Below are positions 15,001 to 22,702 of a stretch of DNA of 23,522 nt, one piece after another. The translations under genes and the position numbers were made by a program. Within the stretch, counting starts at the first letter, position 1, and each line of letters begins with the position of its first letter. The DNA comes from Chelatococcus sp. (GTDB lineage: Bacteria > Pseudomonadota > Alphaproteobacteria > Rhizobiales > Beijerinckiaceae), in contig QFQY01000066.1 of assembly GCA_003248805.1 (NCBI GenBank), forward strand, positions 1 through 23,522, written 5' to 3'. A model generated the notes under the pieces. It did no database searches and had not been told where the DNA came from. It was given only the letters and a program-made list of their open reading frames with translations.

Positions 15001-15478
15001 GCGACTGCGGCTTGGCGGAGATGATCTCGCTGATCTGCCCCTGCCGCACCAGCGCGGGCGAGCGGGCGCCGGTGGCGGCGTCGGCGAAGAGGAGCTGGAC
15101 GTCGCGGGCGCGCACCTCCTTGCCGTTGATCCGGTAGGTCGAGCCTTCCTCGCGCTCGATCCGGCGCGTGACCTCGAGCACATCGGTCTCGTTGAAGCCG
15201 GCGGGAGCCTTGCGGTCGCTGTTGTCGAGGGTGAGCGCCACCTCGGCCATGTTGCGCGGCGGGCGTTCGCCCGAGCCGGCGAAGATGACGTCGTCCATCC
15301 CCGAGCCGCGCATGTTCTTGAACGAGCTTTCGCCCATCACCCAGCGCAGCGCTTCGACGAGATTGGACTTGCCGCAGCCATTCGGCCCGACGATGCCGGT
15401 CAGCCCCGGCTCGATGACAAACTCCGTCGGCTCGACGAAGGTCTTGAAGCCGGTGAGCCTGAGGCGCGTCAGATGCAT
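12023..15478 (-). CDS. smc: Chromosome segregation protein SMC
   Basis: Condensin ATPase that organises and segregates the chromosome with ScpA and ScpB (not in the window). The 1151-residue length fits alphaproteobacterial SMC. The N-terminal head has MHLTRLRLTGFKTF and the Walker A box GPNGCGKS at residues 31-38, then the QGQISEII block. Two very long Ala/Glu/Arg-rich coiled coils (about 165-500 and 650-1000) flank a hinge near 505-640 (GRWAPVLDAITVARGYE ... GLLRPGQRLVSREG). The C-terminal head has the signature LLSGGEQ at 1049-1055 and Walker B ICVLDEVDAPLDD with Asp1078 and Glu1079. All ATPase elements are intact. The ATG at 15478 has only a weak GGACGGG upstream. It follows the DsbA-like gene by 123 bases on the same strand, an order common in this bacterial order. 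Confidence 0.98.
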   Translation of the reverse strand: MHLTRLRLTGFKTFVEPTEFVIEPGLTGIVGPNGCGKSNLVEALRWVMGESSFKNMRGSGMDDVIFAGSGERPPRNMAEVALTLDNSDRKAPAGFNETDVLEVTRRIEREEGSTYRINGKEVRARDVQLLFADAATGARSPALVRQGQISEIISAKPQSRRRILEDAAGIAGLYSRRHEAELRLRGAEENLTRLEDVLGEIDGQIEALQRQARQASRYRSLAADIRRAEATLALIVHREAQAQEAQAARALEEAVRAVADRTGTQAQAARHQAVAAHELPPLREGEAAAAAALVRLKRGLDEIEAENRRAKQRTEELGKRLTELHGDLARQESLGRDAATSLDRLAQEESALKQEGESAAAAAQSAGAALTEAEGLLAAAEAEHVAAQAALSEIAARRGALERTLREARERESRASSERERLLREQAALDAASAATPLDALREALTAGEAAMTAADAAAAAARTALSAARDRENALRAPLAEADRAAQRLDTEIRTLRKLLAPAAGGRWAPVLDAITVARGYEVALAAALGDDLDAATDAAAPTHWLDTGTGAQDAALPGDADPLARHVTAPPALARRLAQIGIVAREDGPKLRGLLRPGQRLVSREGDIWRWDGLTSAAEAPSPAARRLAERNRLGELERLFEEARKAADAARAGLDDAAQAAKAAGQAEATALEGVRQARRQLDQARERFAAAERRAAETAARRSALAEAIERLGQASAEAAAQAAEQEQALAGLEPSAALENMLLNARVVLGERRVAASDARARTQTLAREAELRARRRTAITSEITAWRERAASGAQASDETRRRIATLEEERAALLDAPDTFLTERRRLLAEIEAAEAARRGAADALAAGETRLAEADKLARAALEALSGAREQRASAEARLEAARQRVADVTRQIEDGLETGVEGLPSLAGLAPGTAPPDTEIVERRLSGLKGERERLGAVNLRAEDELAEVKGKREGLATEREDLAEAIRRLRQAIGALNREGRERLLAAFEIVQEQFQRLFGVLFGGGTAELKLVDAEDPLEAGLEIFARPPGKKPQVMTLLSGGEQALTAIALIFAVFLTNPAPICVLDEVDAPLDDANVERYCDLLQEMARSTQTRFILITHNPITMARMERLFGVTMAERGVSLMVSVDLATAERIREAG

Positions 15479-15504
15479 GGGCGCGCCCGTCCGCCCATAA
15501 CGCC

Positions 15505-15562
15505 CTCAGCGCTCATCCCGAGGAGACGCGGGCTTTGCCCGCCTCTCGTGATGAGGGCTGAG
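15505..15562. repeat. REP-like palindromic repeat between the DsbA-like gene and smc
   Basis: The outer arms at 15505-15517 (CTCAGCGCTCATC) and 15550-15562 (GATGAGGGCTGAG) match at 12 of 13 positions. The inside adds a GCGGGC / GCCCGC hairpin around TTT. The CTCATCC-CGAGGAG core is like short dispersed palindromes that recur between genes in Hyphomicrobiales genomes. It shares the (G/C)TCATCCCG word with the repeat at 4685-4738. Confidence 0.65.
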
Positions 15563-15601
15563 AACTCTGCGGTCGGCGCGGCGCAACGGCCGCGCGCGGC
15601 C

Positions 15602-16225
15602 TCAGCCGCCGACGAGCGGCTCCAGGATCTTGTCGAACTCGCCGATCGAGAGCGCACCGGAACGCTTCTGCCCGTTGATGAAGAAGGTCGGCGTCGAGTC
15701 TACACCAGCTTTGGCCCCGCCGTCCTTCACCTGTGTGACGGCGTCGTAGATATCCTGCCTTTTCAGGCAGGCCTCGAAGGATTCCTGCGTGAAACCGGCC
15801 TGCTTGACCAGCGCGGAAAGCGCGTCGACCGGCTTCTCGGTGAAGGCCCAGTTGCGCTGCTGCGCGAAGAGCAGGTCGGTCACGGCCATGTACTTGTCGT
15901 TGCCGGCGCAGCGCGCGAGCATGAAGCCGGCTGTGGCGAGCGGGTCGAGCGGGAACTCGCGCAGGGTGAAGCGCACCTTGCCGGTGTCGATATACTTCGC
16001 CTTCAGCGCCGGCCAGGTGTCCTTGTGGAAGGCCGCGCAGTGGCTGCAGGTCATCGAGGCGTATTCGATGATCGAGACCTTGGCGTCGGCCGGGCCCATC
16101 CAGACATCGCCGAGGGGGCCGGGATTGGTCAGGCTCGCCTGCGCTTGCGCGCTGCCTGCGCCGAGAAGGCCGGCGGCCGCGAGGCCCGCCGCGCCGGTCA
16201 GGAGCTGTCGCCTGTTGGTGGTCAT
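15602..16225 (-). CDS. DsbA-like secreted thiol-disulfide protein (thioredoxin fold)
   Basis: A 207-residue periplasmic protein of the DsbA/DsbG-like thioredoxin family. The leader has an Arg pair (NRRQLLTGAAGLAAAGLLG), so export by Tat or Sec is possible, with cleavage after AQA. The active site is C-S-H-C (Cys60, Cys63) in EYASMTCSHCAAFH. The cis-proline loop is present near the end as STPTFFING, and RFTLREFPLDPLATAGFMLARC is typical of this subfamily. Two more cysteines lie outside the active site. The ATG at 16225 has GAGGAA about nine bases upstream. It sits between the DUF721 gene and smc on one strand; its disulfide role does not explain the smc link, which is probably an old neighbourhood. 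Whether it oxidises or isomerises cannot be decided from sequence. Confidence 0.92.
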   Translation of the reverse strand: MTTNRRQLLTGAAGLAAAGLLGAGSAQAQASLTNPGPLGDVWMGPADAKVSIIEYASMTCSHCAAFHKDTWPALKAKYIDTGKVRFTLREFPLDPLATAGFMLARCAGNDKYMAVTDLLFAQQRNWAFTEKPVDALSALVKQAGFTQESFEACLKRQDIYDAVTQVKDGGAKAGVDSTPTFFINGQKRSGALSIGEFDKILEPLVGG

Positions 16226-16262
16226 GTCGCGAATTCCTCGACGGTCGTGATGTTGCTCGCGA

Positions 16263-16289
16263 GCTATAGCGCCGTCATGATTGTGGCAA
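16263..16289 (-). promoter_or_regulatory. Candidate promoter of the DsbA-like gene
   Basis: On the minus strand TTGCCA (16289-16284) is separated by 15 bases from TATAGC (16268-16263), about 40 bases before the start codon. The spacing is short, so this is tentative. Confidence 0.3.
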
Positions 16290-16316
16290 GACCGGTTCGC
16301 GGCGTGGCGACCGACC

Positions 16317-16808
16317 TCACGAAGCCGTGTCGTTGCGCGAGGCCTTGGCCGCGACCGCGCGGCCGAGGCGCTCCAGGGCCGCCCGCAAGTCCGGATCGGC
16401 GATGGGTGACACCTGCTGCGCGACGCGCGCGGCGGCCAGGGGGGAGGGCTCGCGCGGCGGCGGCGGGGCGGCGGGCGCCTCCACCGGCCCCTGTTTCAGC
16501 ACGAGCTTGCCGACCGCCCGCCAGCCGAGATGCGTGTTGACGCGCTCGATCACCACCGGCCCGAGCTGCTGCATCTCGAGCGCGAAGGCGCTCTCGACCC
16601 TGACGACCAGCGTCGCCGGCTGCGCGGCCTCGCCGGGCTCGGGGCGCCGGCGCGGCCAGTCGATCTTCAGCGGCCGGGACCGCGCGCCGAGACGCTCGCC
16701 GACGATCTCGGGCCAGAAGGAGACGACCGAGCGGCCGGCGAAGCCCTGCGCGGCGAGCGCGGGCGCGATGCAGTCGTCGATCAGCTCGGAAAGGGGTTTG
16801 GCGGACAT
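16317..16808 (-). CDS. DUF721 protein (DciA-like)
   Basis: A 163-residue protein of the DUF721 family. DciA members of this family load or assist the replicative helicase DnaB in bacteria without DnaC; whether alphaproteobacterial DUF721 proteins do the same is an inference. The N-terminal part, MSAKPLSELIDDCIAPALAAQGF, and the WPEIVGERLGARSRPLKIDWPR block are typical. A beta segment (ATLVVRVESAFALEMQQLGPVVIERVN) and GWRAVGKLVLKQGP complete the domain. The C-terminal third has a proline-rich linker and a short helix (PDLRAALERLGRAVAAK). The start is chosen by family alignment; no clear ribosome site is visible before 16808, and a longer frame from 16871 would add 21 residues. It lies upstream of the DsbA-like gene and smc. 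Confidence 0.85.
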   Translation of the reverse strand: MSAKPLSELIDDCIAPALAAQGFAGRSVVSFWPEIVGERLGARSRPLKIDWPRRRPEPGEAAQPATLVVRVESAFALEMQQLGPVVIERVNTHLGWRAVGKLVLKQGPVEAPAAPPPPREPSPLAAARVAQQVSPIADPDLRAALERLGRAVAAKASRNDTAS

Positions 16809-16857
16809 GAGCCATTGTGAGGCCGGGCGAGGCCGGCGGCAAGGTTCGGCGACGAGA

Positions 16858-16888
16858 CCCGGTGCCGCCACGATCGTGCGGCACCGGG
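16858..16888 (-). terminator. Terminator-like hairpin after the diheme cytochrome gene
   Basis: CCCGGTGCCGC (16858-16868) and GCGGCACCGGG (16878-16888) form a perfect 11-pair stem starting eight bases after the stop of the cytochrome gene on the minus strand. No T run follows. It separates the oxidoreductase operon from the DUF721 gene. Confidence 0.6.
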
Positions 16889-16896
16889 CCTGCCGG

Positions 16897-17526
16897 TCAG
16901 GACTGCGGGCACGCGGCGCCGCTGTCGGCCCAGGCCTGCATCAGGGCGCCGAATTCCGCCGGAGTTCCGGGAGCGGGCTCGCGGCCCTTCCCCGGATTCC
17001 AGCCCCAGAGCACGAGCGTGTCGGTGGTGACGTGCTTGATCAGCGCGGCGATGTCGCGACCGCCATTGCGGTTCTTGTCCTTCAACTGCTGGCAGATCTG
17101 GCCGACGGAGAGCCCTTCCCACGCCATCGAGGCCGGGGCGAGAGCCCAGTGCCCGTCGCCGGGGACGCCGGCGGGGTTGAAGTTCTCCTTCCCGTGGCAG
17201 GCCTGGCAGGGCATGCCCGTCGCGCCGTGCCCGTCCTTGCCGCGCACCACCAGTGGCTGATGCAGCTGGCGCGCATCGCCCTGGCGCGGCCGCTCGGTCA
17301 CCGGGTGGCAGTTCATGCACCGCGGATGCTGGAAGACCTTGCCCATCTCGCTGAACAGGGCGACCGACCGCTCGCGCGGATCGGCGATGCCGGCGAAGCT
17401 CGCGGCCGGGCGCAGGGATGCGGCGGCAGGCTGCGGCTGGCCGGCATTCTGCGCCAGCGTCAGTGCAGTGCCGGCGAGGCACAGGCCGATGCCCGCCACG
17501 GCGGAAAGAACGAGCGAGCGCCGCAT
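16897..17526 (-). CDS. Diheme cytochrome c subunit associated with the molybdenum oxidoreductase
   Basis: A 209-residue exported c-type cytochrome. The signal peptide (MRRSLVLSAVAGIGLCLAGTALTLAQ) is followed by two heme attachment motifs, CMNCH at residues 70-74 and CQACH at 107-111. The spacing between them is short, and the region around GHGATGMPCQACHGKENF is polar. The C-terminal half (HWALAPASMAWEGLSVGQICQQL ... ALIKHVTTDTLVLWGWNPG) resembles proteins deposited as isoquinoline 1-oxidoreductase subunits. It probably takes electrons from the two [2Fe-2S] subunit in the periplasm and passes them to the respiratory chain. The ATG shares one base with the stop of the molybdopterin subunit, with GGGAGGAA seven bases upstream, so the two are translated together. 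It is the last gene of the operon. Confidence 0.85.
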   Translation of the reverse strand: MRRSLVLSAVAGIGLCLAGTALTLAQNAGQPQPAAASLRPAASFAGIADPRERSVALFSEMGKVFQHPRCMNCHPVTERPRQGDARQLHQPLVVRGKDGHGATGMPCQACHGKENFNPAGVPGDGHWALAPASMAWEGLSVGQICQQLKDKNRNGGRDIAALIKHVTTDTLVLWGWNPGKGREPAPGTPAEFGALMQAWADSGAACPQS

Positions 17527-19706
17527 CAGACGGTTCCTCCCTGCATCGGCAATTGTCGCGGCCTGCCGTGCCCGAGCGCGGCCAGCGCATTGGCCACCGC
17601 CGGGCCGATCGGCGGCACGCCGGGCTCGCCGACGCCGCTCGGCTTCTCGGTGGAGGCGACGATCGCCACCTCCACCTCTGGCATTTCGTGGATGCGCAGC
17701 GAGCGATAGCTGTCGAAATTCGTCTGTACCGGCCGGCCGCCCTCGAGCGTGATCTGGCCGTAGAGCGCATGCCCGAGGCCGAAGCCGATGCCGCCCTCGA
17801 TCTGGGCGCGGATGATGTCGGGATTGACCGCGACACCGCAGTCGACCGCGCACCAGACCTTGTGGACCTTGGGCTCGCCCTCCGGCCCCATCGAGACCTC
17901 CGCGATCTGCGCCACGAAGGAGGAGAAGCTCTCCACCACCGCGACGCCCCGCGCCCGGCCCTCGACAGGGCCCGGTCCCTTCCAATCCGCCATCTGGGCG
18001 ACGGCCCGGAGCACGCCGGCCGCGCGCGGATGCCTGTCGCCCATCATGGCGAGCCGCCCCTGCAGCGGGTCCTGGCCCGCCGCCTGCAGCAATTCGTCGA
18101 TGAAGCACTCGACGGCGTAGCCGGTATGGGTGTGGCCGACCGAGCGCCACCAGAGCGTCGGCACGCCGACCTTCGGGTTGTGAACCTCGCAGCGGAAATC
18201 GGCGATCTCGTAGAACAGCTCGTTCGCGCCCTCGACCGAGGTGGCGTCGATCCCGTTCTTGACGATCCAGCTCTCCATCGGGGTGCCGATGAAGAAGGAC
18301 TGGCCGACGATGTGGTTGACCCAGGCCACGACCTTGCCGTCTCTCACCGCGCCGCGCAGGCGGTGCACGAAGAGCGGGCGATAATAGCCGCCGGTCAGGT
18401 CGTCCTCGCGCGTCCATACGAGCTTGACCGGCCGGTTCGGGCCGATCGCCTTCGCCGCCATCGCGAGCTCGGCCGCCAGATGCTGGCTGACCTGCGCGCG
18501 TCGGCCGAAGCTGCCCCCGGCCAGCATCGTCTCGAGCGTCACCTTCTCCGGTGGCAGCCCGAGAATCGTCGCGATGGTCTGGTGTTCCGTGGTCTGGAAC
18601 TGGCTGCCGAACCGGGCATGCGCCTGCTGGCCGTCCCATTCCAGATAGCCGTCGAGCGGCTCCATCGGCGCATGCGCCAGATAGGGGAAGACGAACTCCG
18701 CCTCGATCACGCGATCGGCCTTGGCGAGCGCGGCCTCGGCATCGCCATGGGCGCCCGCGACCGTGCCGGCCTGGCGGGCGAGCCTGCGGTATTCGGCGAC
18801 GAGCTCGGCGCTGCCGCGCGTCTCGGCCTCGCTCTCGTCCCAGCTCACCTTCAGGGCCTCGCGCCCCTTCAGCGCCGGCCACATCCCGTTGGCATAGACC
18901 GCGACGCCGGAGCCGATCTGCTTGACCTCGACCACGCCCTTGACCTTGAGGCTCTCCCCGGCGTCGAAGCTCGCGACCTTGCCGCCGAAGCGCGGTGGCC
19001 GTGCCACCACCACCGTCAGCATGTTGGGTGCCTGGATGTCGATGGTGAACTGCGTCTTGCCCCGCGACTTGTCGGCGCTGTCGAGGCGCTTGACGGCGCC
19101 GTCCTTGCCGATGAGCCTGTAGGCCGAGGCCGGTTTCAGCGGCGGGCTTTCCGGCACGGGAAGCTTCGAGGCGGCCTCGGCGAACTCGCCGAAGGATCCC
19201 TTCTTCCCCGAAGCGTGAGCGATCACGCCCTCGGAGACCGTGATCTCCGAGGCGGGAACCTTCCAGCTCGCGGCAGCCGCCTGCACGAGCATCGCGCGCG
19301 CCGCGGCGCCCGCCTTGCGCATCTGCTCCCAGCTGTTGGCGATGGCGGTGGAGCCGCCGGTGCCCTGCACGCCGAAGGCGAGATTGGCGTAGAGCTTGAC
19401 GTCGGCCGGCGCGTGCTCGGCCCGCATCTGGCTCCAGGCCGCGTCCATCTCCTCGGCGGCGAGCGTGGCGAGGCCGGTGAAGGGGCCCTGGCCGAACTCG
19501 ATATGCTTGACCAGCACGGTCACGGTGGAATCCGGCGCGACGCGAATGAAGGCGTTGGGTGCGAAGGTCGCGTTGCCGCCGGGCCGGAACGCCGCGCCGG
19601 CGCCGGACTGGGCCCGCGCGGCGCTCGGCAGATGCAGGCCGATGACGAGGGCGCCGGCGCCTTTCAGGAGCGAGCGGCGCGAGAGGATGGGATCATGCGC
19701 GGTCAT
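17526..19706 (-). CDS. Molybdopterin-binding large subunit, xanthine dehydrogenase family (isoquinoline 1-oxidoreductase beta type)
   Basis: A 726-residue catalytic subunit of a molybdenum hydroxylase. It begins with a Tat signal, SRRSLLKGAGALVIGLHLP, and cleavage near ARA, so the folded enzyme acts in the periplasm. Family features are VKHIEFGQGPFTGLATLAAEEMD, GGSFGRRAQVSQHLAAELA and the C-terminal KPSGVGEPGVPPIGPAVANA with the catalytic base Glu694. The order of domains, with the molybdopterin halves repeated after residue 200, fits the IorB group and its relatives rather than cytosolic xanthine dehydrogenase. IorB hydroxylates isoquinoline in Brevundimonas; related periplasmic enzymes oxidise aldehydes or N-heterocycles, so the substrate here is open. 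The start at 19706 has GGAG upstream and follows the iron-sulfur gene after three bases. No cofactor-insertion (XdhC-like) gene is in the window. Confidence 0.9.
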   Translation of the reverse strand: MTAHDPILSRRSLLKGAGALVIGLHLPSAARAQSGAGAAFRPGGNATFAPNAFIRVAPDSTVTVLVKHIEFGQGPFTGLATLAAEEMDAAWSQMRAEHAPADVKLYANLAFGVQGTGGSTAIANSWEQMRKAGAAARAMLVQAAAASWKVPASEITVSEGVIAHASGKKGSFGEFAEAASKLPVPESPPLKPASAYRLIGKDGAVKRLDSADKSRGKTQFTIDIQAPNMLTVVVARPPRFGGKVASFDAGESLKVKGVVEVKQIGSGVAVYANGMWPALKGREALKVSWDESEAETRGSAELVAEYRRLARQAGTVAGAHGDAEAALAKADRVIEAEFVFPYLAHAPMEPLDGYLEWDGQQAHARFGSQFQTTEHQTIATILGLPPEKVTLETMLAGGSFGRRAQVSQHLAAELAMAAKAIGPNRPVKLVWTREDDLTGGYYRPLFVHRLRGAVRDGKVVAWVNHIVGQSFFIGTPMESWIVKNGIDATSVEGANELFYEIADFRCEVHNPKVGVPTLWWRSVGHTHTGYAVECFIDELLQAAGQDPLQGRLAMMGDRHPRAAGVLRAVAQMADWKGPGPVEGRARGVAVVESFSSFVAQIAEVSMGPEGEPKVHKVWCAVDCGVAVNPDIIRAQIEGGIGFGLGHALYGQITLEGGRPVQTNFDSYRSLRIHEMPEVEVAIVASTEKPSGVGEPGVPPIGPAVANALAALGHGRPRQLPMQGGTV

Positions 19707-19709
19707 GGC

Positions 19710-20168
<459 letters not shown>

Positions 20169-20239
20169 GGCTGCCTCCGATGCTGGCATGACGCAGCGCG
20201 GCACCATGGTGCGGATCGAGGCTCGCCCTCGCAGGCCCG

Positions 20240-20255
20240 ATCTGACATATCAGAT
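20240..20255. promoter_or_regulatory. Candidate TetR operator upstream of the oxidoreductase operon
   Basis: ATCTGA and TCAGAT (20240-20245 and 20250-20255) are perfect inverse copies around four bases, giving a 16-base palindrome 72 bases before the iron-sulfur subunit gene. The size suits a TetR-family dimer, and it lies in an AT-richer patch of the divergent region. No confident -35/-10 pair toward the operon was found. Confidence 0.5.
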
Positions 20256-20292
20256 GCGGGCTATGGAACCGCAGCCCTGGGTCGCGCGACTG

Positions 20293-20327
20293 GACTAATT
20301 GGACGATTTGAGTCTATTCAGGATAGT
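20293..20327 (+). promoter_or_regulatory. Candidate promoter and operator of the TetR-family gene
   Basis: TTGGAC (20299-20304) and GATAGT (20322-20327) are separated by 17 bases. The -35 lies within a loose inverted repeat, GACTAA at 20293-20298 and TTGAGTC at 20308-20314, which could be a self-control site. Both elements are moderate matches. Confidence 0.4.
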
Positions 20328-20356
20328 GGCGCAGTTTGGATTCTGTCAAGACTGCA

Positions 20357-20986
20357 ATGTCCGACTTCAGTGAGAGTTCCCGCCCCGCTCCCTCGGACGA
20401 TGCGAACCAGCGGATCGACCAGATCGCCGATGCCGCGCTGCGGCTGTTCGCGCGCTACGGCTACAAGCGCAGCTCCATGGACGACATCGCGAAGGAAGCC
20501 GGCCTCGCCAAGGCGACCCTGTACCTCCACTTCAAGGGGAAGGACGACGTCTTCAGGTCCATGCTGGACCTTCTCAGGCGCCGCGTCGAAGCACGTTGCC
20601 GCGAGGTCCTCGCCGGCCTTGGTGCGTTCCCCGCGCGTCTCGCGGCCTTGCTCGATGCCTATTACGGCCAGGCCTTCGCGAGCTTCGGCACCGGCGAGCA
20701 TCTGGTCGAGCTCAAGGCGCTGATGGCGGCGATCGCGAGCCCGCAACTTCAGGCGCTGGAACAGGGCTTCCGCGGTTTCGCGCAGGAACTCTGTGCCCAG
20801 GCGCGCGCCGCCGGCGAGATCGCCCCTTCTCTGGAGGGCAGTGTCCTCGACGAGTGGATCGCCGCGCTGATGTTCGCCGCTGTCGGCGCGAAGGCGGGCG
20901 AGGCACCGAGCTGCGAGACCTATGGCGGGCGGCTCACGAGCATCGCCCGGATTTTTGCGGCGGCGGCAAGCGCGGGATCGCCGTAG
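20357..20986 (+). CDS. TetR/AcrR-family transcriptional regulator
   Basis: A 209-residue DNA-binding regulator. The N-terminal helix-turn-helix domain spans about residues 16-62: IDQIADAALRLFARYGYKRSSMDDIAKEAGLAKATLYLHFKGKDDVF, a classic TetR pattern. The C-terminal ligand and dimer domain is all-helical, with FGTGEHLVELKALMAAI near the middle, and is not assignable to a known ligand class. I start it at the ATG at 20357; the in-frame TTG at 20336 has no better ribosome site. It diverges from the oxidoreductase operon, so it most likely controls that operon and itself through the palindromes between them. The gene ends 41 bases before mutY on the same strand, so some read-through is possible. 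Confidence 0.92.
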   Translation: MSDFSESSRPAPSDDANQRIDQIADAALRLFARYGYKRSSMDDIAKEAGLAKATLYLHFKGKDDVFRSMLDLLRRRVEARCREVLAGLGAFPARLAALLDAYYGQAFASFGTGEHLVELKALMAAIASPQLQALEQGFRGFAQELCAQARAAGEIAPSLEGSVLDEWIAALMFAAVGAKAGEAPSCETYGGRLTSIARIFAAAASAGSP

Positions 20987-21027
20987 CCCCCGCTTGTCCC
21001 TGTCGCCGGAGACGCTACACCGGCAAG

Positions 21028-22086
21028 ATGTCCTCCGCCGCCGCCGACCTCCTCGCCTGGTATGACCGTCATCGGCGCGTCCTGCCCTGGCGCGCGCTGC
21101 CGGGCGAGCGCGCGGACCCGTACCGCGTCTGGGCCTCCGAGATCATGCTGCAGCAGACCACCATCGCGGCGGTCGTACCCTATTTCGAGCGCTTCATGAG
21201 CCGCTTTCCGAGCGTCGAGGCGTTGGCCGAGGCCCCGTCGGAGGCGGTGATGCAGGCCTGGGCCGGGCTTGGCTACTACTCCCGCGCCCGCAATCTCCAT
21301 GCCTGCGCCAAGGCGGTCGTCGAGGCGCATGGCGGGCGCTTTCCCGACACGGAGGAGGGGCTGCGCGCCCTGCCGGGGATCGGCGCCTATACCGCCGGAG
21401 CCGTCGCCGCCATCGCCTTCGAGCGGCCGGCGGCGGCTGTCGACGGCAATGTCGAGCGCGTGATCACGCGTCTCTTCGCCATCGAGCAGGAACTGCCCGG
21501 CGCCAAGCCGCAGATCCGCGAGCGCGTGCTGTCGCTCCTGCCGCACGACCGGCCCGGCGATTTCGCCCAGGCCCTGATGGATCTCGGCGCCACGATCTGC
21601 ACGCCGCGCCGCCCGGCCTGCGGCCTGTGCCCCTGGCGCGACCCCTGCGTCGCCCGCGCGCAGGGCACGCAGGAGACCTTTCCGCGCAAGGCGGCGAAGA
21701 AGACCGGCGCGACGCGCTACGGCGCCGCCTTCGTGCTGCTCCGGGAGGATGGGGCGCTGCTGCTGCGCACGCGGCCGCCAAAGGGGCTGCTCGGCGGCAT
21801 GGCCGAGGTGCCGACCAGCGAATGGCGGGCGGACTACGAGCACGACGGCGCCCGGCAGGACGCGCCGCTCCCGGCCGACTGGCGCCGGCTGCCGGCGCCG
21901 GTGCGCCATGTCTTCACGCATTTCCCGCTGGAACTGGCGGTCTACGTCGCAAGCGCTCCCGCCGCGACCCCGGCCCCCACGGGCATGCGCTTCACGGCGC
22001 TGGCCAGGCTCGGCGAGGAGCCGTTGCCGGGCGTGATGGCGAAGGTGGTGCAGGCGGGGCTGGAAGCCGTCGGTCTCAGCGGGTGA
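21028..22086 (+). CDS. mutY: A/G-specific adenine DNA glycosylase MutY
   Basis: Removes adenine mispaired with 8-oxoguanine and so prevents G-to-T mutations. The 352-residue protein has the catalytic Glu38 (ASEIMLQQTT), the helix-hairpin-helix LPGIGAYTAGAVAAIAF, and the catalytic Asp139 in AVDGNVERV. The [4Fe-4S] cluster is bound by Cys191, Cys198, Cys201 and Cys207 with the exact C-x6-C-x2-C-x5-C spacing. The C-terminal NUDIX-like domain that reads 8-oxoguanine runs from about 228 to the end (FVLLREDGALLLRTRPPKGLLGGMAEVP ... VRHVFTHFPLEL). The ATG has only a weak ribosome site. The 3' end overlaps the convergent LysE-family gene by 11 bases. Confidence 0.97.
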   Translation: MSSAAADLLAWYDRHRRVLPWRALPGERADPYRVWASEIMLQQTTIAAVVPYFERFMSRFPSVEALAEAPSEAVMQAWAGLGYYSRARNLHACAKAVVEAHGGRFPDTEEGLRALPGIGAYTAGAVAAIAFERPAAAVDGNVERVITRLFAIEQELPGAKPQIRERVLSLLPHDRPGDFAQALMDLGATICTPRRPACGLCPWRDPCVARAQGTQETFPRKAAKKTGATRYGAAFVLLREDGALLLRTRPPKGLLGGMAEVPTSEWRADYEHDGARQDAPLPADWRRLPAPVRHVFTHFPLELAVYVASAPAATPAPTGMRFTALARLGEEPLPGVMAKVVQAGLEAVGLSG

Positions 22087-22690
22087 CGGCGACGACCGCG
22101 CCGGTGCCGATCATGACGCCGCCGGCGGCCCGGTTCATCCGCCGCACGGCGCGCGGCGTGCGCAGCCAGCGGCGTGCCCGGCCGGCGAGCAGAACATGGC
22201 CGCCGATTACGGCCGCCTCGACGACGAGGATGACGAGCCCGAGCTGGGCGACCTGCGCGAGCGAGAGCGAGGGGCCGATCACATGCGGCAGCAGGGCGAG
22301 GTAGAACAGCGGCATCTTCGGGTTGCCGAGATTGAGCGCGACGCCCGTCAGGAAGACCGGGAGAAGGCCGCGCCGCGCCGTCACCGCCGCTTCGCCGGGC
22401 AGGACGGGGGTGGCGCGCCAGAGCATGACGCCCATGACGACGAGATAGGCCGCTCCCGCATAGCGCAGGACGGTCATGACGGTTCCCATCTCGGCGGCGA
22501 GGATCGAGAGGCCGAGTGCCGCGAGCGTCAGGAAGATCAGGATGCCGGCGACGGTGCCCAGGCCATAGGCGATGCCGGAGGCGGCGCCATGCGAGAGCGT
22601 TCGCGCCACGATCGTCATGTTGTCGGGGCCGGGGCTCGCGGCGAAGACGAAGAACGCGGCGGCGAAGGCGGCAAGCGTCGAGAGATCCAT
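22076..22690 (-). CDS. LysE/RhtB-family amino acid exporter
   Basis: A 204-residue inner-membrane transporter of the LysE superfamily, which exports amino acids or related small molecules; the substrate is not predictable. It has about six hydrophobic segments. The first contains the family motif SPGPDNMTIVARTLSHG and is followed by GIAYGLGTVAGILIFLTLAALG. The middle has GLLPVFLTGVALNLGNPKMPLFYLALLP, also typical. The ATG at 22690 has GGAG eight bases upstream. It lies 56 bases after the methyltransferase gene on the same strand, with a small hairpin between them. Its last codons are antisense to the last codons of mutY. Confidence 0.93.
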   Translation of the reverse strand: MDLSTLAAFAAAFFVFAASPGPDNMTIVARTLSHGAASGIAYGLGTVAGILIFLTLAALGLSILAAEMGTVMTVLRYAGAAYLVVMGVMLWRATPVLPGEAAVTARRGLLPVFLTGVALNLGNPKMPLFYLALLPHVIGPSLSLAQVAQLGLVILVVEAAVIGGHVLLAGRARRWLRTPRAVRRMNRAAGGVMIGTGAVVAVTR

Positions 22691-22702
22691 AGGCGGGCTC
22701 CA

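Noticed and set aside
13775..16540. A 921-codon plus-strand open frame across smc and the DsbA-like gene
   Set aside because: Antisense to SMC with full ATPase motifs; no ribosome site and no recognisable domain.
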